Below, piece after piece: positions 18,057 to 26,539 of a stretch of 64,000 nt of DNA; position 1 is the first letter of the stretch; each line of letters opens with the position of its first letter. The translations under genes and the position numbers were made by a program. The notes below the pieces were generated by a model. It saw nothing but the letters and a program-made list of their open reading frames with translations, ran no database searches and was not told the DNA's origin. Source of the DNA: Chitinophaga chungangae (GTDB lineage Bacteria > Bacteroidota > Bacteroidia > Chitinophagales > Chitinophagaceae); NCBI RefSeq assembly GCF_017742215.1, contig NZ_JAGHKP010000001.1:1178001-1242000 (forward strand), read 5' to 3'.

Positions 18057-18071
18057 CCTTTTTTTTGCCTA

Positions 18072-18101
18072 AAAATATCGAAGTTTTTAAATAAATCGAT
18101 A
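18072..18101. promoter_or_regulatory. Operator-like repeat upstream of the SDR gene
   Basis: AAATATCGAAG and ATAAATCGATAC read, in reverse complement, as ATCGAT, ATTT and TTCGATATTT, the same words in the same order as the site before arsR but with about 10 extra bases between them. It lies 30 bp before the SDR start codon. Confidence 0.45.
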
Positions 18102-18130
18102 CAATCAATATATACACAAACACACACACT

Positions 18131-18892
18131 ATGAGCACCTTGAAAGATAAAGTAGCGGTAGTAACGGGCGGCAATAGCGGGATAGGTTATGCCACCGCGG
18201 AGGAGTTCCTGGCCAGGGGGGCGAAAGTGGTGATCACCGGGCGTAACCGCGATGCTGTAGAAGCGGCTGCGACCGGGCTGGGCGGCGGTACACTGGGCGT
18301 GACCGCAAACCAGGCGAGCATCGCAGACGCTGAAGGTTTGGTGAACACCGTGAAGGAGCGTTACGGCAAAGTTGACGTGCTGTTCGTCAACGCCGGCATA
18401 GGCGCCTTCGCACCGGTAAACGACGTAACAGAAGATCAGTTCGACGAAACGATGAATATAAATTTCAAAGGCGCGTTCTTCACGATCCAAAAATTTCTGC
18501 CGTTGCTCAACGACGGCGCTTCCATCATTCTTTTATCATCGGTAAACGCTTTCACCGGTATGCCCGGCGCAAGCGTTTATTCCGCCAGCAAAGCAGCGCT
18601 CAATTCACTGGGCCGTACGTTGAGCCGCGAGCTGGCAGACCGTGGCATCCGTGTAAACACGGTGAACCCCGGGCCGATCAAAACGCCCATCCTGGCGAAA
18701 GCCGGGCTGGACGAAGAAGGCGTGACCGCCTTCCGTCAAAAATCCGCGGAGCGGGTGCCGCTTAATCGCACCGGTGAATCCGCAGAGGTTGCAAAACTTG
18801 TGGCATTCCTTGCCTCGGCAGATGCATCCTTTATCACCGGTGCGGAATATACCATCGACGGAGGGCTCACAGTACATCAATTGTTGGGTTAA
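18131..18892 (+). CDS. Short-chain dehydrogenase/reductase
   Basis: A 253-residue classical SDR oxidoreductase. It shows the NAD(P)-binding motif TGGNSGIGYA, VNAG at the end of strand 4, the catalytic Ser in LLSSVNAFTG, and the YSASK catalytic Tyr/Lys pair, with RVNTVNPGPIKTPI and a C-terminal GAEYTIDGGLT. The Arg in TGRNRDAV hints at NADP preference. The substrate is unknown. The ArsR-like gene lies 74 bp upstream, with matching operator-like DNA between them, so expression is probably derepressed by the ArsR ligand. Confidence 0.92.
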   Translation: MSTLKDKVAVVTGGNSGIGYATAEEFLARGAKVVITGRNRDAVEAAATGLGGGTLGVTANQASIADAEGLVNTVKERYGKVDVLFVNAGIGAFAPVNDVTEDQFDETMNINFKGAFFTIQKFLPLLNDGASIILLSSVNAFTGMPGASVYSASKAALNSLGRTLSRELADRGIRVNTVNPGPIKTPILAKAGLDEEGVTAFRQKSAERVPLNRTGESAEVAKLVAFLASADASFITGAEYTIDGGLTVHQLLG

Positions 18893-18965
18893 AAAGTAAG
18901 ACTGCATATTTTCATTATCCGTTGTAACCCTGATGCGTTTAAAACAAATTGACACAATCAAGCCG

Positions 18966-18984
18966 GGGCGGTTTCGCACCGCCC
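18966..18984. terminator. Hairpin after the SDR gene
   Basis: GGGCGGT pairs with ACCGCCC around a TTCGC loop. No real T-run follows on the plus strand, so it may be a weak terminator or an mRNA-stabilising hairpin. Confidence 0.35.
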
Positions 18985-19034
18985 TGGCACTTTAAAAAAA
19001 ACAATGCCTAACTTTATTCGTAAAACCATGCTAT

Positions 19035-19511
19035 ATGACTGTCAAAGAACCGTCTTCGCTGTACACCGTAAGGTTTAACGACTGCGACCCGTTCGGGCAT
19101 TTGAACAATGCGGCTTACATCAACTATTTTATGAACGCGAGGGAAGACCATCTCGCGGAAAGTTATAATCTTCACCTGAAGGAATATGCTTCGAGGGGAT
19201 TGGGCTGGGTGGTTACGCAGCACCAGATCTCTTACCTGAAGCCCGCTTTGGTAGCGGAAAAAGTATCTATCCATTCGCGGGTGCTGGAGTTTACGGACAA
19301 CCAGATATTGGTGGAAATGTGGATGACGGACGAGCAGCAAAAGAAAGTAAAATCCTTTTTATGGTCGCGCTTTACGCACGTCGACCTGAAAACGGGAAAA
19401 AGGACCATGCACGATGAGCCGCTGATGAAGCTGCTGGAAGAGATCCGCGTGGAGCACAATGGTATAGAAACGTTTGATCAAAGGGTGGGAGCGGTGCTTC
19501 AGTCCTTTTGA
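19035..19511 (+). CDS. Hotdog-fold acyl-CoA thioesterase (4HBT/FadM type)
   Basis: A 158-residue hotdog thioesterase that hydrolyses acyl-CoA or acyl-ACP. The active-site signature NDCDPFGHLNNAAYINYF (residues about 14-31) holds the catalytic Asp and the central helix, as in YbgC/FadM proteins. No signal or membrane segment is present. It stands alone on its strand and is followed by the first copy of a repeated terminator element. Confidence 0.88.
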   Translation: MTVKEPSSLYTVRFNDCDPFGHLNNAAYINYFMNAREDHLAESYNLHLKEYASRGLGWVVTQHQISYLKPALVAEKVSIHSRVLEFTDNQILVEMWMTDEQQKKVKSFLWSRFTHVDLKTGKRTMHDEPLMKLLEEIRVEHNGIETFDQRVGAVLQSF

Positions 19512-19532
19512 GCCTCATAAAAAAACTTTAGT

Positions 19533-19588
19533 AAACAGTTGTAGGTAACAGGCGCCGGGGTAGTCTTGCTCCGGCTTTTCTGTTTTTT
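19533..19588 (+). terminator. Terminator with conserved 5' tag, copy 1
   Basis: A conserved lead sequence AAACAGTTGTAGGTAACAGG is followed by the hairpin GCCGGGG/CTCCGGC (one G-T pair, 8-nt loop) and T-rich DNA. An almost identical 48-bp unit lies at 26483, at the far end of the efflux operon. Confidence 0.75.
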
Positions 19589-19715
19589 CCGCGGAAGCGC
19601 AACCGCTTTCCGGTGCTGTTTTCCTGGTAACCCTGCCTAAAAAAATCTGTACAATTAGCAATCAACAGGTTAAAACTTTTTAAAATTTTCCTTGGCGTTC
19701 TGCTCATTTTCCCTT

Positions 19716-19723
19716 TACCTTTG
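19716..19723 (+). promoter_or_regulatory. -7 promoter element of tetR
   Basis: TACCTTTG matches TAnnTTTG. The operator palindrome begins 2 bp downstream, so bound repressor would cover the transcription start. Confidence 0.6.
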
Positions 19724-19725
19724 CA

Positions 19726-19741
19726 TTAACCAAATGGTTAA
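19726..19741. promoter_or_regulatory. TetR operator upstream of tetR
   Basis: TTAACCA-AA-TGGTTAA is a perfect inverted repeat with 7-bp arms. An extra TTAGTTAA half-site follows at 19747-19754. The same 16-bp palindrome with one change lies in front of the TolC gene at 20385. Confidence 0.75.
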
Positions 19742-19757
19742 ACAACTTAGTTAAACG

Positions 19758-20366
19758 ATGCAAACGACCAATACCACCGAACAGCAGATCATTGAAGCGG
19801 CCAGGAAAATATTCATGCAGCGTGGCCTGAGCGGGGCGCGTATGCAGGATATCGCGGATGCGGCGGGTATCAACAAAGCCATGCTGCATTATTATTACCG
19901 CAGTAAAGACAAACTTTTCGAGATCGTGTTCGCCGAAGCCGTGCAGGCGCTGCTGGGCCGCGTGAATGCCATTTTCGCCGGGGATATGCCCTGGAAGGAG
20001 AAGATCGTTGCGGCGATAGACAACTACATCACTTCCATCAGCGAAAACCCTTACCTGCCGCTGTTTGTGCTGCATGAGATCAATCAGAACCCGGACCGGT
20101 TGGTGAGCCAGTTTCTCCACGGCCCGCTGTTCCCCAACCTTCGTGCATTTATGGCGGAACTGGCTGAAGAGGCCGCCAAAGGGAACATCCGCAAGGTAGA
20201 CCCGCTGCAGCTCATGATCAGCATCATCTCGATGTGCGTTTTCCCGTTTGCCGCCAAGCCCTTGCTCACAGGCGTTTTCCAGATGGATGCGAATGCCTTC
20301 GGCAAGTTCATCGAAGAAAGAAAAAAATTCGTCGGCAGCTTCGTGCTCAACGCGCTGGAGCCCTGA
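19758..20366 (+). CDS. TetR-family repressor of the efflux operon
   Basis: A 202-residue regulator with an N-terminal TetR helix-turn-helix (IIEAARKIFMQRGLSGARMQ, then INKAMLHYYYRSKDKLFEIV) and a helical ligand-binding domain. It is divergent in sequence but equivalent in position to CecR (YbhR), which controls ybhGFSR in E. coli. Palindromes before its own gene and before the adjacent TolC gene show that it likely represses both. The inducer is unknown. Confidence 0.93.
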   Translation: MQTTNTTEQQIIEAARKIFMQRGLSGARMQDIADAAGINKAMLHYYYRSKDKLFEIVFAEAVQALLGRVNAIFAGDMPWKEKIVAAIDNYITSISENPYLPLFVLHEINQNPDRLVSQFLHGPLFPNLRAFMAELAEEAAKGNIRKVDPLQLMISIISMCVFPFAAKPLLTGVFQMDANAFGKFIEERKKFVGSFVLNALEP

Positions 20367-20384
20367 TATTTTTTTGCCGTGGAA

Positions 20385-20400
20385 TTAACCAAATAGTTAA
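20385..20400. promoter_or_regulatory. TetR operator upstream of the efflux operon
   Basis: TTAACCAAATAGTTAA matches the tetR operator at 15 of 16 positions and lies 15 bp before the TolC start codon. A nearby GTTAGTT half-site (20409-20415) is also similar to the first site. Confidence 0.75.
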
Positions 20401-20415
20401 ATAAAAGAGTTAGTT

Positions 20416-21675
20416 ATGAGATCGTTCCTTTCGCTGCTGTTGTACCTGGCCTGCCTGCAGACCGCCATCGCACAGCAGCCCCTTACGCTCGATTCCGCCT
20501 GGGAAGCCGCCCGCCGCCATTATCCGCTGCTCAAACAGCAGGAGGTGACGGACCAGGTGACCGCCCTTCAGCTCCGCAACATCCGCACCAGCTACCTGCC
20601 GCAGGTGGAGCTGAACGGTAAAGCCACTTACCAGTCCGAGGTGGTGAGCATCCCCATCAAACTTCCCAACGTAAACATCCCCACGCTGCCCAAAGACCAA
20701 TACAACGCCACGGTAGACGTAAAGCAGACGATCTACGACGGCGGCGCCGCCGCGGGCCAGCGCGATCTGCAATTGGCGCAGCAGCAGGCGGACAAACAAA
20801 AAGTGGAGGTGGAAATGTACAAGCTCCGCCAGCAGGTGATGCAGGTTTTTTTTAACGCCCTGATCTGGAACGAGCATATCAGCGCACGCAAACAGATGAT
20901 CGAAGAAGTGAAACAACGTATGGAACGCGTACAGGCCGGGGTAGACAATGGCACGGTGCTCGCCAGCCAGGTAGACATTCTCAAAGCGGAACTGCTCAAA
21001 GCCGGCCAGCAGCTGGAAGAAGCGACCAACGGCAAAAATACCGCCATCGGCCTTTTAGCCCTGCTAACTGGAATGGATACACGCGAAATAGGGGAGCTGC
21101 AAATGCCGGCGGCCGCCACCGCGCTCGATCAAAACATCCGCCGGCCGGAACTGGAACTGTACCGCATGCAGACCGACGTGCTCCGGCAGCAATCGAAACT
21201 TACGGGAACAAAAAGTCTTCCCAAGATCAGCGCTTTTGCACAGGGCGGCTACGGAAGGCCGGGCCTCAATGTGCTGGACAATAAATTCGATTTCTATTAC
21301 ATCGGCGGCCTGCGCCTGCAATGGACGCTCTGGAACTGGCGCTACACCCGCACGGAGCGCGACATTCTCAGGGTGCAGGAACAGTCGCTGCAATCGCAGT
21401 CCGAGACGTTTACCCTGCAAACCAGGTCGCAGCTGATCCAGCAATCGGGCGAGATCAGCACGCTGGCTTCCGCCATGGAAAAGGATAAAGACATCGTGGC
21501 GCTGCGCACGAAAGTAAAAGATGTATCCGCCGCCCAGGTAGACAACGGGGTGCTGACCGTGCACGATTACCTCAGCGACCTCTTTGCCGAAACGCAGGCG
21601 GTGATCACGCAAAAGACGCATGAGATCCAGTGGGTGTATGCAACCATTCATTACCAGGTTATTAAAGGATATTAA
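20416..21675 (+). CDS. TolC-family outer-membrane efflux protein
   Basis: A 419-residue outer-membrane factor with a signal peptide (MRSFLSLLLYLACLQTAIAQ) and the two-fold repeated helical hairpins of TolC (YLPQVELNGKATYQSE in the first half, LPKISAFAQGGYGRPGLN in the second). It should form the trimeric exit duct of the efflux pump encoded downstream. It is the first gene of a tightly packed operon; the adaptor starts 2 bp after its stop. Confidence 0.93.
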   Translation: MRSFLSLLLYLACLQTAIAQQPLTLDSAWEAARRHYPLLKQQEVTDQVTALQLRNIRTSYLPQVELNGKATYQSEVVSIPIKLPNVNIPTLPKDQYNATVDVKQTIYDGGAAAGQRDLQLAQQQADKQKVEVEMYKLRQQVMQVFFNALIWNEHISARKQMIEEVKQRMERVQAGVDNGTVLASQVDILKAELLKAGQQLEEATNGKNTAIGLLALLTGMDTREIGELQMPAAATALDQNIRRPELELYRMQTDVLRQQSKLTGTKSLPKISAFAQGGYGRPGLNVLDNKFDFYYIGGLRLQWTLWNWRYTRTERDILRVQEQSLQSQSETFTLQTRSQLIQQSGEISTLASAMEKDKDIVALRTKVKDVSAAQVDNGVLTVHDYLSDLFAETQAVITQKTHEIQWVYATIHYQVIKGY

Positions 21676-21677
21676 AC

Positions 21678-22592
21678 ATGAAAACGAGCATGATAAACAA
21701 CCTATTCACGGCTATCGCCATTACGCTTTGTTTTTCCGCCTGTTCCGGCAGCGACGATGCGGCGGACGCTTACGGGAATTTTGAATCCACCGAAGTGATC
21801 GTATCCGCGGAAGCCACCGGCCGCCTGCTGAGCTTCGACGTGGAAGAAGGCGCCGTGCTGGCCGCCAACACGCCCGTGGGCGGCATCGATTCCGTTCAGC
21901 TGAAACTCCGCAAAGACCAGCTGGGCGCGAACATCAAAGCCGTGCTCAGCAAAACGCCGGACGTTTCGCCCCAGCTGGCCGTGATCCGCCAGCAGATCGC
22001 CACGCAGCAGCGTGAAAAAACGCGCATCGAAGACCTGCTCAAAGCCAATGCCGCCACGCCCAAACAGCTGGACGACATCAACGCGGCCATCGCGGTGCTG
22101 GAGAAACAGTATGCGTCCACCGCATCGTCGCTCCACACGCAGGTAAGCGGCATATCCAGCGAAACGCAGCCGTTGCAGGTACAGGTGGAACAAGTGAAGG
22201 AACAGCTGGCGCAATCGCGCGTGGTGAACCCCGTGAACGGCACCGTGCTGGTGAAATACGTTGAAAAAGGGGAAGTGGTGACGTACGGCAAACCGCTTTA
22301 CAAGATCGCGGACCTGCAAACCATGTACCTGCGCGCATACATCAGCGAAAACCAGCTTTCCCGCGTAAAGACCGGTCAGCAGGTGAACGTGCAGCTCGAT
22401 CAGCCGGACGGCTCGCTCAAAACGCTGCCCGGCACCATCAGCTGGATCGCTTCGGAAGCGGAGTTTACGCCTAAAACCATCCAGACGCGCGAAGAAAGGG
22501 TGAACCTCGTGTATGCCCTGAAAGTACGCGTACAGAACGACGGCAGCCTGAAGATCGGCATGCCGGGAGAAATGAGGATTGTTACAAAATAA
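21678..22592 (+). CDS. HlyD-family periplasmic adaptor, probable lipoprotein
   Basis: A 304-residue membrane-fusion protein. It has a lipoprotein-type signal with Cys22 (TLCFSACSGSDD), a biotinyl/lipoyl half-motif (VSAEATGRLLSFDVEEGAVL), a coiled-coil hairpin of about 100 residues and the second lipoyl half (VVNPVNGTVLVKYVEKGEVV), then a beta-barrel domain. It links the TolC duct to the ABC permeases. It resembles YbhG/YhiI adaptors rather than RND adaptors, as the ATPase and permease genes follow. Confidence 0.92.
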   Translation: MKTSMINNLFTAIAITLCFSACSGSDDAADAYGNFESTEVIVSAEATGRLLSFDVEEGAVLAANTPVGGIDSVQLKLRKDQLGANIKAVLSKTPDVSPQLAVIRQQIATQQREKTRIEDLLKANAATPKQLDDINAAIAVLEKQYASTASSLHTQVSGISSETQPLQVQVEQVKEQLAQSRVVNPVNGTVLVKYVEKGEVVTYGKPLYKIADLQTMYLRAYISENQLSRVKTGQQVNVQLDQPDGSLKTLPGTISWIASEAEFTPKTIQTREERVNLVYALKVRVQNDGSLKIGMPGEMRIVTK

Positions 22593-22597
22593 CCGTT

Positions 22598-23512
22598 ATG
22601 CAGCCCATCATTGTTGAAAATATCCACAAAAGTTTCGGGGACGTAAAAGCCCTGCACGACATTTCCTTCACCATCGGCGAAGGCGAGCTGTTCGGCCTGA
22701 TCGGCCCTGACGGCGCGGGAAAAAGCACGCTCTTCCGTATACTCGCCACTTTGCTGCTGGCCGATGAGGGAAATGCGAAAGTGAACGGGAGGGACGTGGT
22801 GAAGGAATACCGTACCATCCGCCGCGAGGTGGGTTATATGCCCGGCAGGTTTTCGCTTTACCAGGACCTTACCATCGAAGAGAACCTCAATTTTTTCGCC
22901 ACCATTTTCAACACCACGGTGGAGGAGAATTACGAGCTGATCAAAGAGATTTACGAACAGATCGCACCGTTTGCCAAACGCCCTGCGGGCAAACTTTCCG
23001 GCGGCATGAAACAAAAACTCGCCCTTTGCTGCGCGCTGGTGCACAAACCCAAAGTGCTTTTTCTCGACGAGCCCACCACGGGCGTAGACCCGGTATCGAG
23101 AAAAGAATTCTGGGACATGCTGCAGCGCCTCAAAACAAAAGGCATTCCGATCCTTGTATCCACCCCTTACATGGACGAAGCCGTGCTCTGCGACCGGGTG
23201 GCGCTGATCCAGAAGGGCGCCATCATGCAGATCAATACGCCGGCCAATATCGTGGCGGGTTTCGGGATGCCGGTATGGGCCATGAAAGCGAAGAACATAT
23301 ACCGTCTTATCCACGACCTGCGCGCATTTAAAGGAGTGCTGAGCTGTTATGCCTTCGGCGAATACCTGCACGTAACGTTAGATACGGAGCTGGACGACGT
23401 AAAGGCATACCTCGCGCCGCTGGGGCACGAAGCGCTGGAAATAAAGCCCGCAGCGCCCGGAATTGAAGACGCATTTATGCAGCTGATGCAGGAACAAAAC
23501 GAACTGACATGA
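22598..23512 (+). CDS. ABC transporter ATP-binding protein (first of pair)
   Basis: A 304-residue ATPase with Walker A (GPDGAGKST), signature KLSGGMKQKLALCCAL, Walker B (VLFLDEPTTGVDP) and a C-terminal extension of about 90 residues typical of drug/lipid exporters. It corresponds to the first half of E. coli YbhF, where both ATPase domains are fused in one chain. The stop overlaps the start of the second ATPase by 4 bp (ATGA). Confidence 0.94.
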   Translation: MQPIIVENIHKSFGDVKALHDISFTIGEGELFGLIGPDGAGKSTLFRILATLLLADEGNAKVNGRDVVKEYRTIRREVGYMPGRFSLYQDLTIEENLNFFATIFNTTVEENYELIKEIYEQIAPFAKRPAGKLSGGMKQKLALCCALVHKPKVLFLDEPTTGVDPVSRKEFWDMLQRLKTKGIPILVSTPYMDEAVLCDRVALIQKGAIMQINTPANIVAGFGMPVWAMKAKNIYRLIHDLRAFKGVLSCYAFGEYLHVTLDTELDDVKAYLAPLGHEALEIKPAAPGIEDAFMQLMQEQNELT

Positions 23513-24240
23513 ACAACAACGCGATCGTTACCAAAGACCTGACCAAACGTTTCGGAGATTTTACCGCCACCAACGCCATCACCTTCGAAGTGGGGCAGGG
23601 GGAGATCTTCGGTTTTCTCGGGGCGAACGGCGCCGGCAAAACCACGGCCATGCGTATGTTGTGCGGCCTGCTGAAACCCAGCAGCGGAGAGGCAAAAGTG
23701 GCAGGCTACGATATCTACACGCAAACGGAGCAGATCAAAAAACGGATCGGGTATATGAGCCAGAAGTTTTCGTTGTACGAAGACCTGACGGTGAAAGAGA
23801 ACATCCGTTTTTATGGCGGCATTTACGGTCTTTCCAACCGGCAAATCAAAGAAAAAACACGGCAGCTGCTCGCGCGGCTGCAGCTGGAAAAGGAAGCAGG
23901 CCATCTCGTAAGCTCCCTGCCGCTGGGCTGGAAACAAAAATTGTCCTTCTCCATCGCCGTGCTGCACGACCCTTCCATCGTATTCCTCGACGAGCCTACC
24001 GGCGGCGTGGACCCCATCACCCGCCGCCAGTTCTGGGACCTGATCTACGAATCGGCGGACAAGGGCGTGACCATTTTCGTAACCACGCACTACATGGACG
24101 AAGCCGAGTATTGCAACCGCATCTCGATCATGGTAGATGGGAAGATCAAAGCGCTGGACACGCCTTCCGGACTGAAAAAACAATACAACGCCGGTTCGAT
24201 GAACGACGTTTTCCTGCAGCTCGCAAGGGCCAAATCTTAA
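23509..24240 (+). CDS. ABC transporter ATP-binding protein (second of pair)
   Basis: A 243-residue ATPase with Walker A (GANGAGKTT) and Walker B (IVFLDEPTGGVDP). The signature segment is LPLGWKQKLSFSIAVL in place of LSGGQ; this variant is common in the second domain of YbhF/RbbA-type proteins, so one composite ATP site may be degenerate. It overlaps the preceding ATPase gene by 4 bp and probably forms a heterodimer with its product. Confidence 0.94.
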   Translation: MNNNAIVTKDLTKRFGDFTATNAITFEVGQGEIFGFLGANGAGKTTAMRMLCGLLKPSSGEAKVAGYDIYTQTEQIKKRIGYMSQKFSLYEDLTVKENIRFYGGIYGLSNRQIKEKTRQLLARLQLEKEAGHLVSSLPLGWKQKLSFSIAVLHDPSIVFLDEPTGGVDPITRRQFWDLIYESADKGVTIFVTTHYMDEAEYCNRISIMVDGKIKALDTPSGLKKQYNAGSMNDVFLQLARAKS

Positions 24241-24256
24241 AAAAATACTTGCACGG

Positions 24257-25363
24257 ATGAAACAGTTTTTTGTATTCGTCAGAAAGGAATGTTATCATAT
24301 TTTTCGCGATAAACGTACGCTGCTGATCCTTTTCGGCATGCCGCTGGTGCTGATCGTGCTGTTCGGTTTCGCCATCACCAACGAGATCCATCACGTGCAA
24401 ATCGCCGTGCTCGATCAAAGCCGCGACAGCTACAGCCAGCGCCTGGTGCAGAAAATGACGGCTTCGCGGTATTTCACCGTCAACCGTTACCTGTCCGGCG
24501 AAAAAGACATTGAGCCGGCGTTCAGGCAGGGTGATGTGAAGATGGTGATGGTGATACCCAACCGGTTCGCGCACGACTTTTTCCATGAAAAAAAGGCCGC
24601 CATACAGCTGCTGACAGACGCCAGCGACCCGAACACCGCCACTACGCTCATCAATTACGCCAATTCGATGATCATGCAGTACCAGCAGGAACTGACGGGT
24701 GAACTGAAGCTGCCGCTCACCATTTCGGGGGAAGTGCAGATGGTGTACAATCCTTCGCTCAAAGGCGTGTTCCTGTTCGTTCCGGGGGTGATGACGCTGA
24801 TCCTCATGCTCGTGTCTGCCATGATGACCTCTATCACCATCACCCGCGAAAAGGAGCTGGGCACGATGGAAATATTGCTGGTGTCGCCGCTGAAACCGGT
24901 GATGATCATCGCCGGGAAAGTGATCCCCTACATCGTGCTGTCGTTCCTGATTGCGCTGATCATTCTCGCGATGGGCGCCTGGGTATTTGCGATGCCGGTG
25001 AAAGGCAGCCTGCTGCTGCTTTTGCTGGAATGTATCCTGTTCGGTCTTACGGCGCTTTCGCTGGGCATACTGATCTCAAGCGTCACCAATTCGCAGCAAA
25101 CCGCCATGATGATCTCGCTGATGGGGCTGATGCTGCCTACCATTTTGCTTTCCGGTTTTGTGTTCCCGCTGGAGAGCATGCCGAAGGCTTTGCAGGTGGT
25201 GGCCAATGCGATCCCGGCGAAATGGTTCAATATCATTTTGAAAGACGTGATGCTGAAAGGCATGGGGCTGCGGCAGGTTTGGATGCCGACGCTTATTCTT
25301 TGCGGCATGACGGTCTTTTTCCTGGCAGTAAGTATCCGCAAATTTAAAATCCGATTAAGCTGA
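24257..25363 (+). CDS. ABC-2 type permease (first of pair)
   Basis: A 368-residue permease with one N-terminal helix (residues about 20-38), a periplasmic domain of about 130 residues, and five clustered C-terminal helices (residues about 170-365) containing ITREKELGTMEILLVSPL, as in YbhS/YhhJ. The stop overlaps the next gene's start (TGATG). With its neighbour it forms the membrane channel of the efflux pump. Confidence 0.93.
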   Translation: MKQFFVFVRKECYHIFRDKRTLLILFGMPLVLIVLFGFAITNEIHHVQIAVLDQSRDSYSQRLVQKMTASRYFTVNRYLSGEKDIEPAFRQGDVKMVMVIPNRFAHDFFHEKKAAIQLLTDASDPNTATTLINYANSMIMQYQQELTGELKLPLTISGEVQMVYNPSLKGVFLFVPGVMTLILMLVSAMMTSITITREKELGTMEILLVSPLKPVMIIAGKVIPYIVLSFLIALIILAMGAWVFAMPVKGSLLLLLLECILFGLTALSLGILISSVTNSQQTAMMISLMGLMLPTILLSGFVFPLESMPKALQVVANAIPAKWFNIILKDVMLKGMGLRQVWMPTLILCGMTVFFLAVSIRKFKIRLS

Positions 25364-26481
25364 TGCGTACCATCTTCTTCCTGTTACAAAAAGAATTTCT
25401 GCAGATATTCCGCAACCGGTCTATGCTGCCGATCATTTTCCTGGTGCCGGTGGTGCAGTTGCTGGTGCTCGCTTTCGCGGCGAATTACGAAATAAAGAAC
25501 CTCAGCATCGACGTGGTGGACCAGGACGGTGGCGCATGGAGCCGGCAGCTGCGCGACAAGCTCACCGCTTCGGGATATTTTTCATTGTACAAACAACCGG
25601 CCAGCACCGAAGCGGCGTTCGAAGACCTGGAATCGGGCGGGGCGGACCTGGTTCTTGTCATTCCGCGCCACTTCGAGCGCGACCTGGTGCGGCACAACGA
25701 AGTGAAAGTGCAGCTGCTCGTCAATGCCATCAACGGCAGCAAAGCAGGACTGGCAGCGGGTTATGCCGGAAATATCATCGGGGATTTTAACCGCCGCGTC
25801 AGGCTGGAATGGCTTGCGCTGGACGAAGACGACGCGCCTTCGCATTTTGATGTCAGTTACCGTTACTGGTACAATCCGGATATGAATTATAAATTTTTTA
25901 TGGTGCCGGGCATACTCGTGGTGCTGGTCACCATGATCGGCGCGTTCCTCAGCGGGATGAACATCGTTAAGGAAAAGGAGATCGGCACGATAGAACAGCT
26001 GAATGTAACGCCTATCAAAAAGATACATTTTATCACCGGCAAGCTGCTCCCGTTCTGGATCATCGCGCTGTTTGAGCTGGCATTTGGGCTGACGGTGGGG
26101 AAACTCGTGTTTGACCTGCCGATGGTGGGCAATATCGGTTGGGTGTTTTTGTTTGCGGCGGCATACCTGCTGGTGATGCTGGGGCTTGGCCTGCTGATCT
26201 CCACCATTACGGAAACGCAGCAGCAGAGCATGTTCATCACCTGGTTTTTCCTTATCATTTTTATTCTTATGAGCGGGTTGTTCACGCCGATCGAAAGCAT
26301 GCCGGTGTGGGCGCAGAAGATCACGTTATTTAATCCCGTGGCTTATTTCGTGAAGGTGATCAGGATGGTGATGCTGAAGGGCAGCGGCTGGGGAGATATC
26401 AGTTATTACCTGGGGGTGATGTTGCTTTTTGCCGTTGCATTAAATGGAATTGCGGTATGGAATTACCGGAAGACAGTATAA
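25363..26481 (+). CDS. ABC-2 type permease (second of pair)
   Basis: A 372-residue permease with the same architecture as the preceding one: N-terminal helix, periplasmic domain and C-terminal helices with MNIVKEKEIGTIEQLNVTPI. It corresponds to YbhR-system protein YbhR's partner YbhS/YbhR-type permeases in E. coli naming and is the last gene of the operon. A 48-bp terminator element follows directly. Confidence 0.92.
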   Translation: MRTIFFLLQKEFLQIFRNRSMLPIIFLVPVVQLLVLAFAANYEIKNLSIDVVDQDGGAWSRQLRDKLTASGYFSLYKQPASTEAAFEDLESGGADLVLVIPRHFERDLVRHNEVKVQLLVNAINGSKAGLAAGYAGNIIGDFNRRVRLEWLALDEDDAPSHFDVSYRYWYNPDMNYKFFMVPGILVVLVTMIGAFLSGMNIVKEKEIGTIEQLNVTPIKKIHFITGKLLPFWIIALFELAFGLTVGKLVFDLPMVGNIGWVFLFAAAYLLVMLGLGLLISTITETQQQSMFITWFFLIIFILMSGLFTPIESMPVWAQKITLFNPVAYFVKVIRMVMLKGSGWGDISYYLGVMLLFAVALNGIAVWNYRKTV

Positions 26482-26482
26482 C

Positions 26483-26533
26483 AAACAGTTGTAGGTAAAC
26501 AGGTGCCGGGGTATTCGTGCCCCGGCTTTTTTT
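26483..26533 (+). terminator. Terminator with conserved 5' tag, copy 2
   Basis: AAACAGTTGTAGGTAAACAG leads into a perfect 7-bp hairpin (GCCGGGG/CCCCGGC, 8-nt loop) and seven T. It matches the unit at 19533 nearly base for base. It lies between the efflux operon and the convergent mocR gene. Confidence 0.8.
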
Positions 26534-26539
26534 ATCCCG

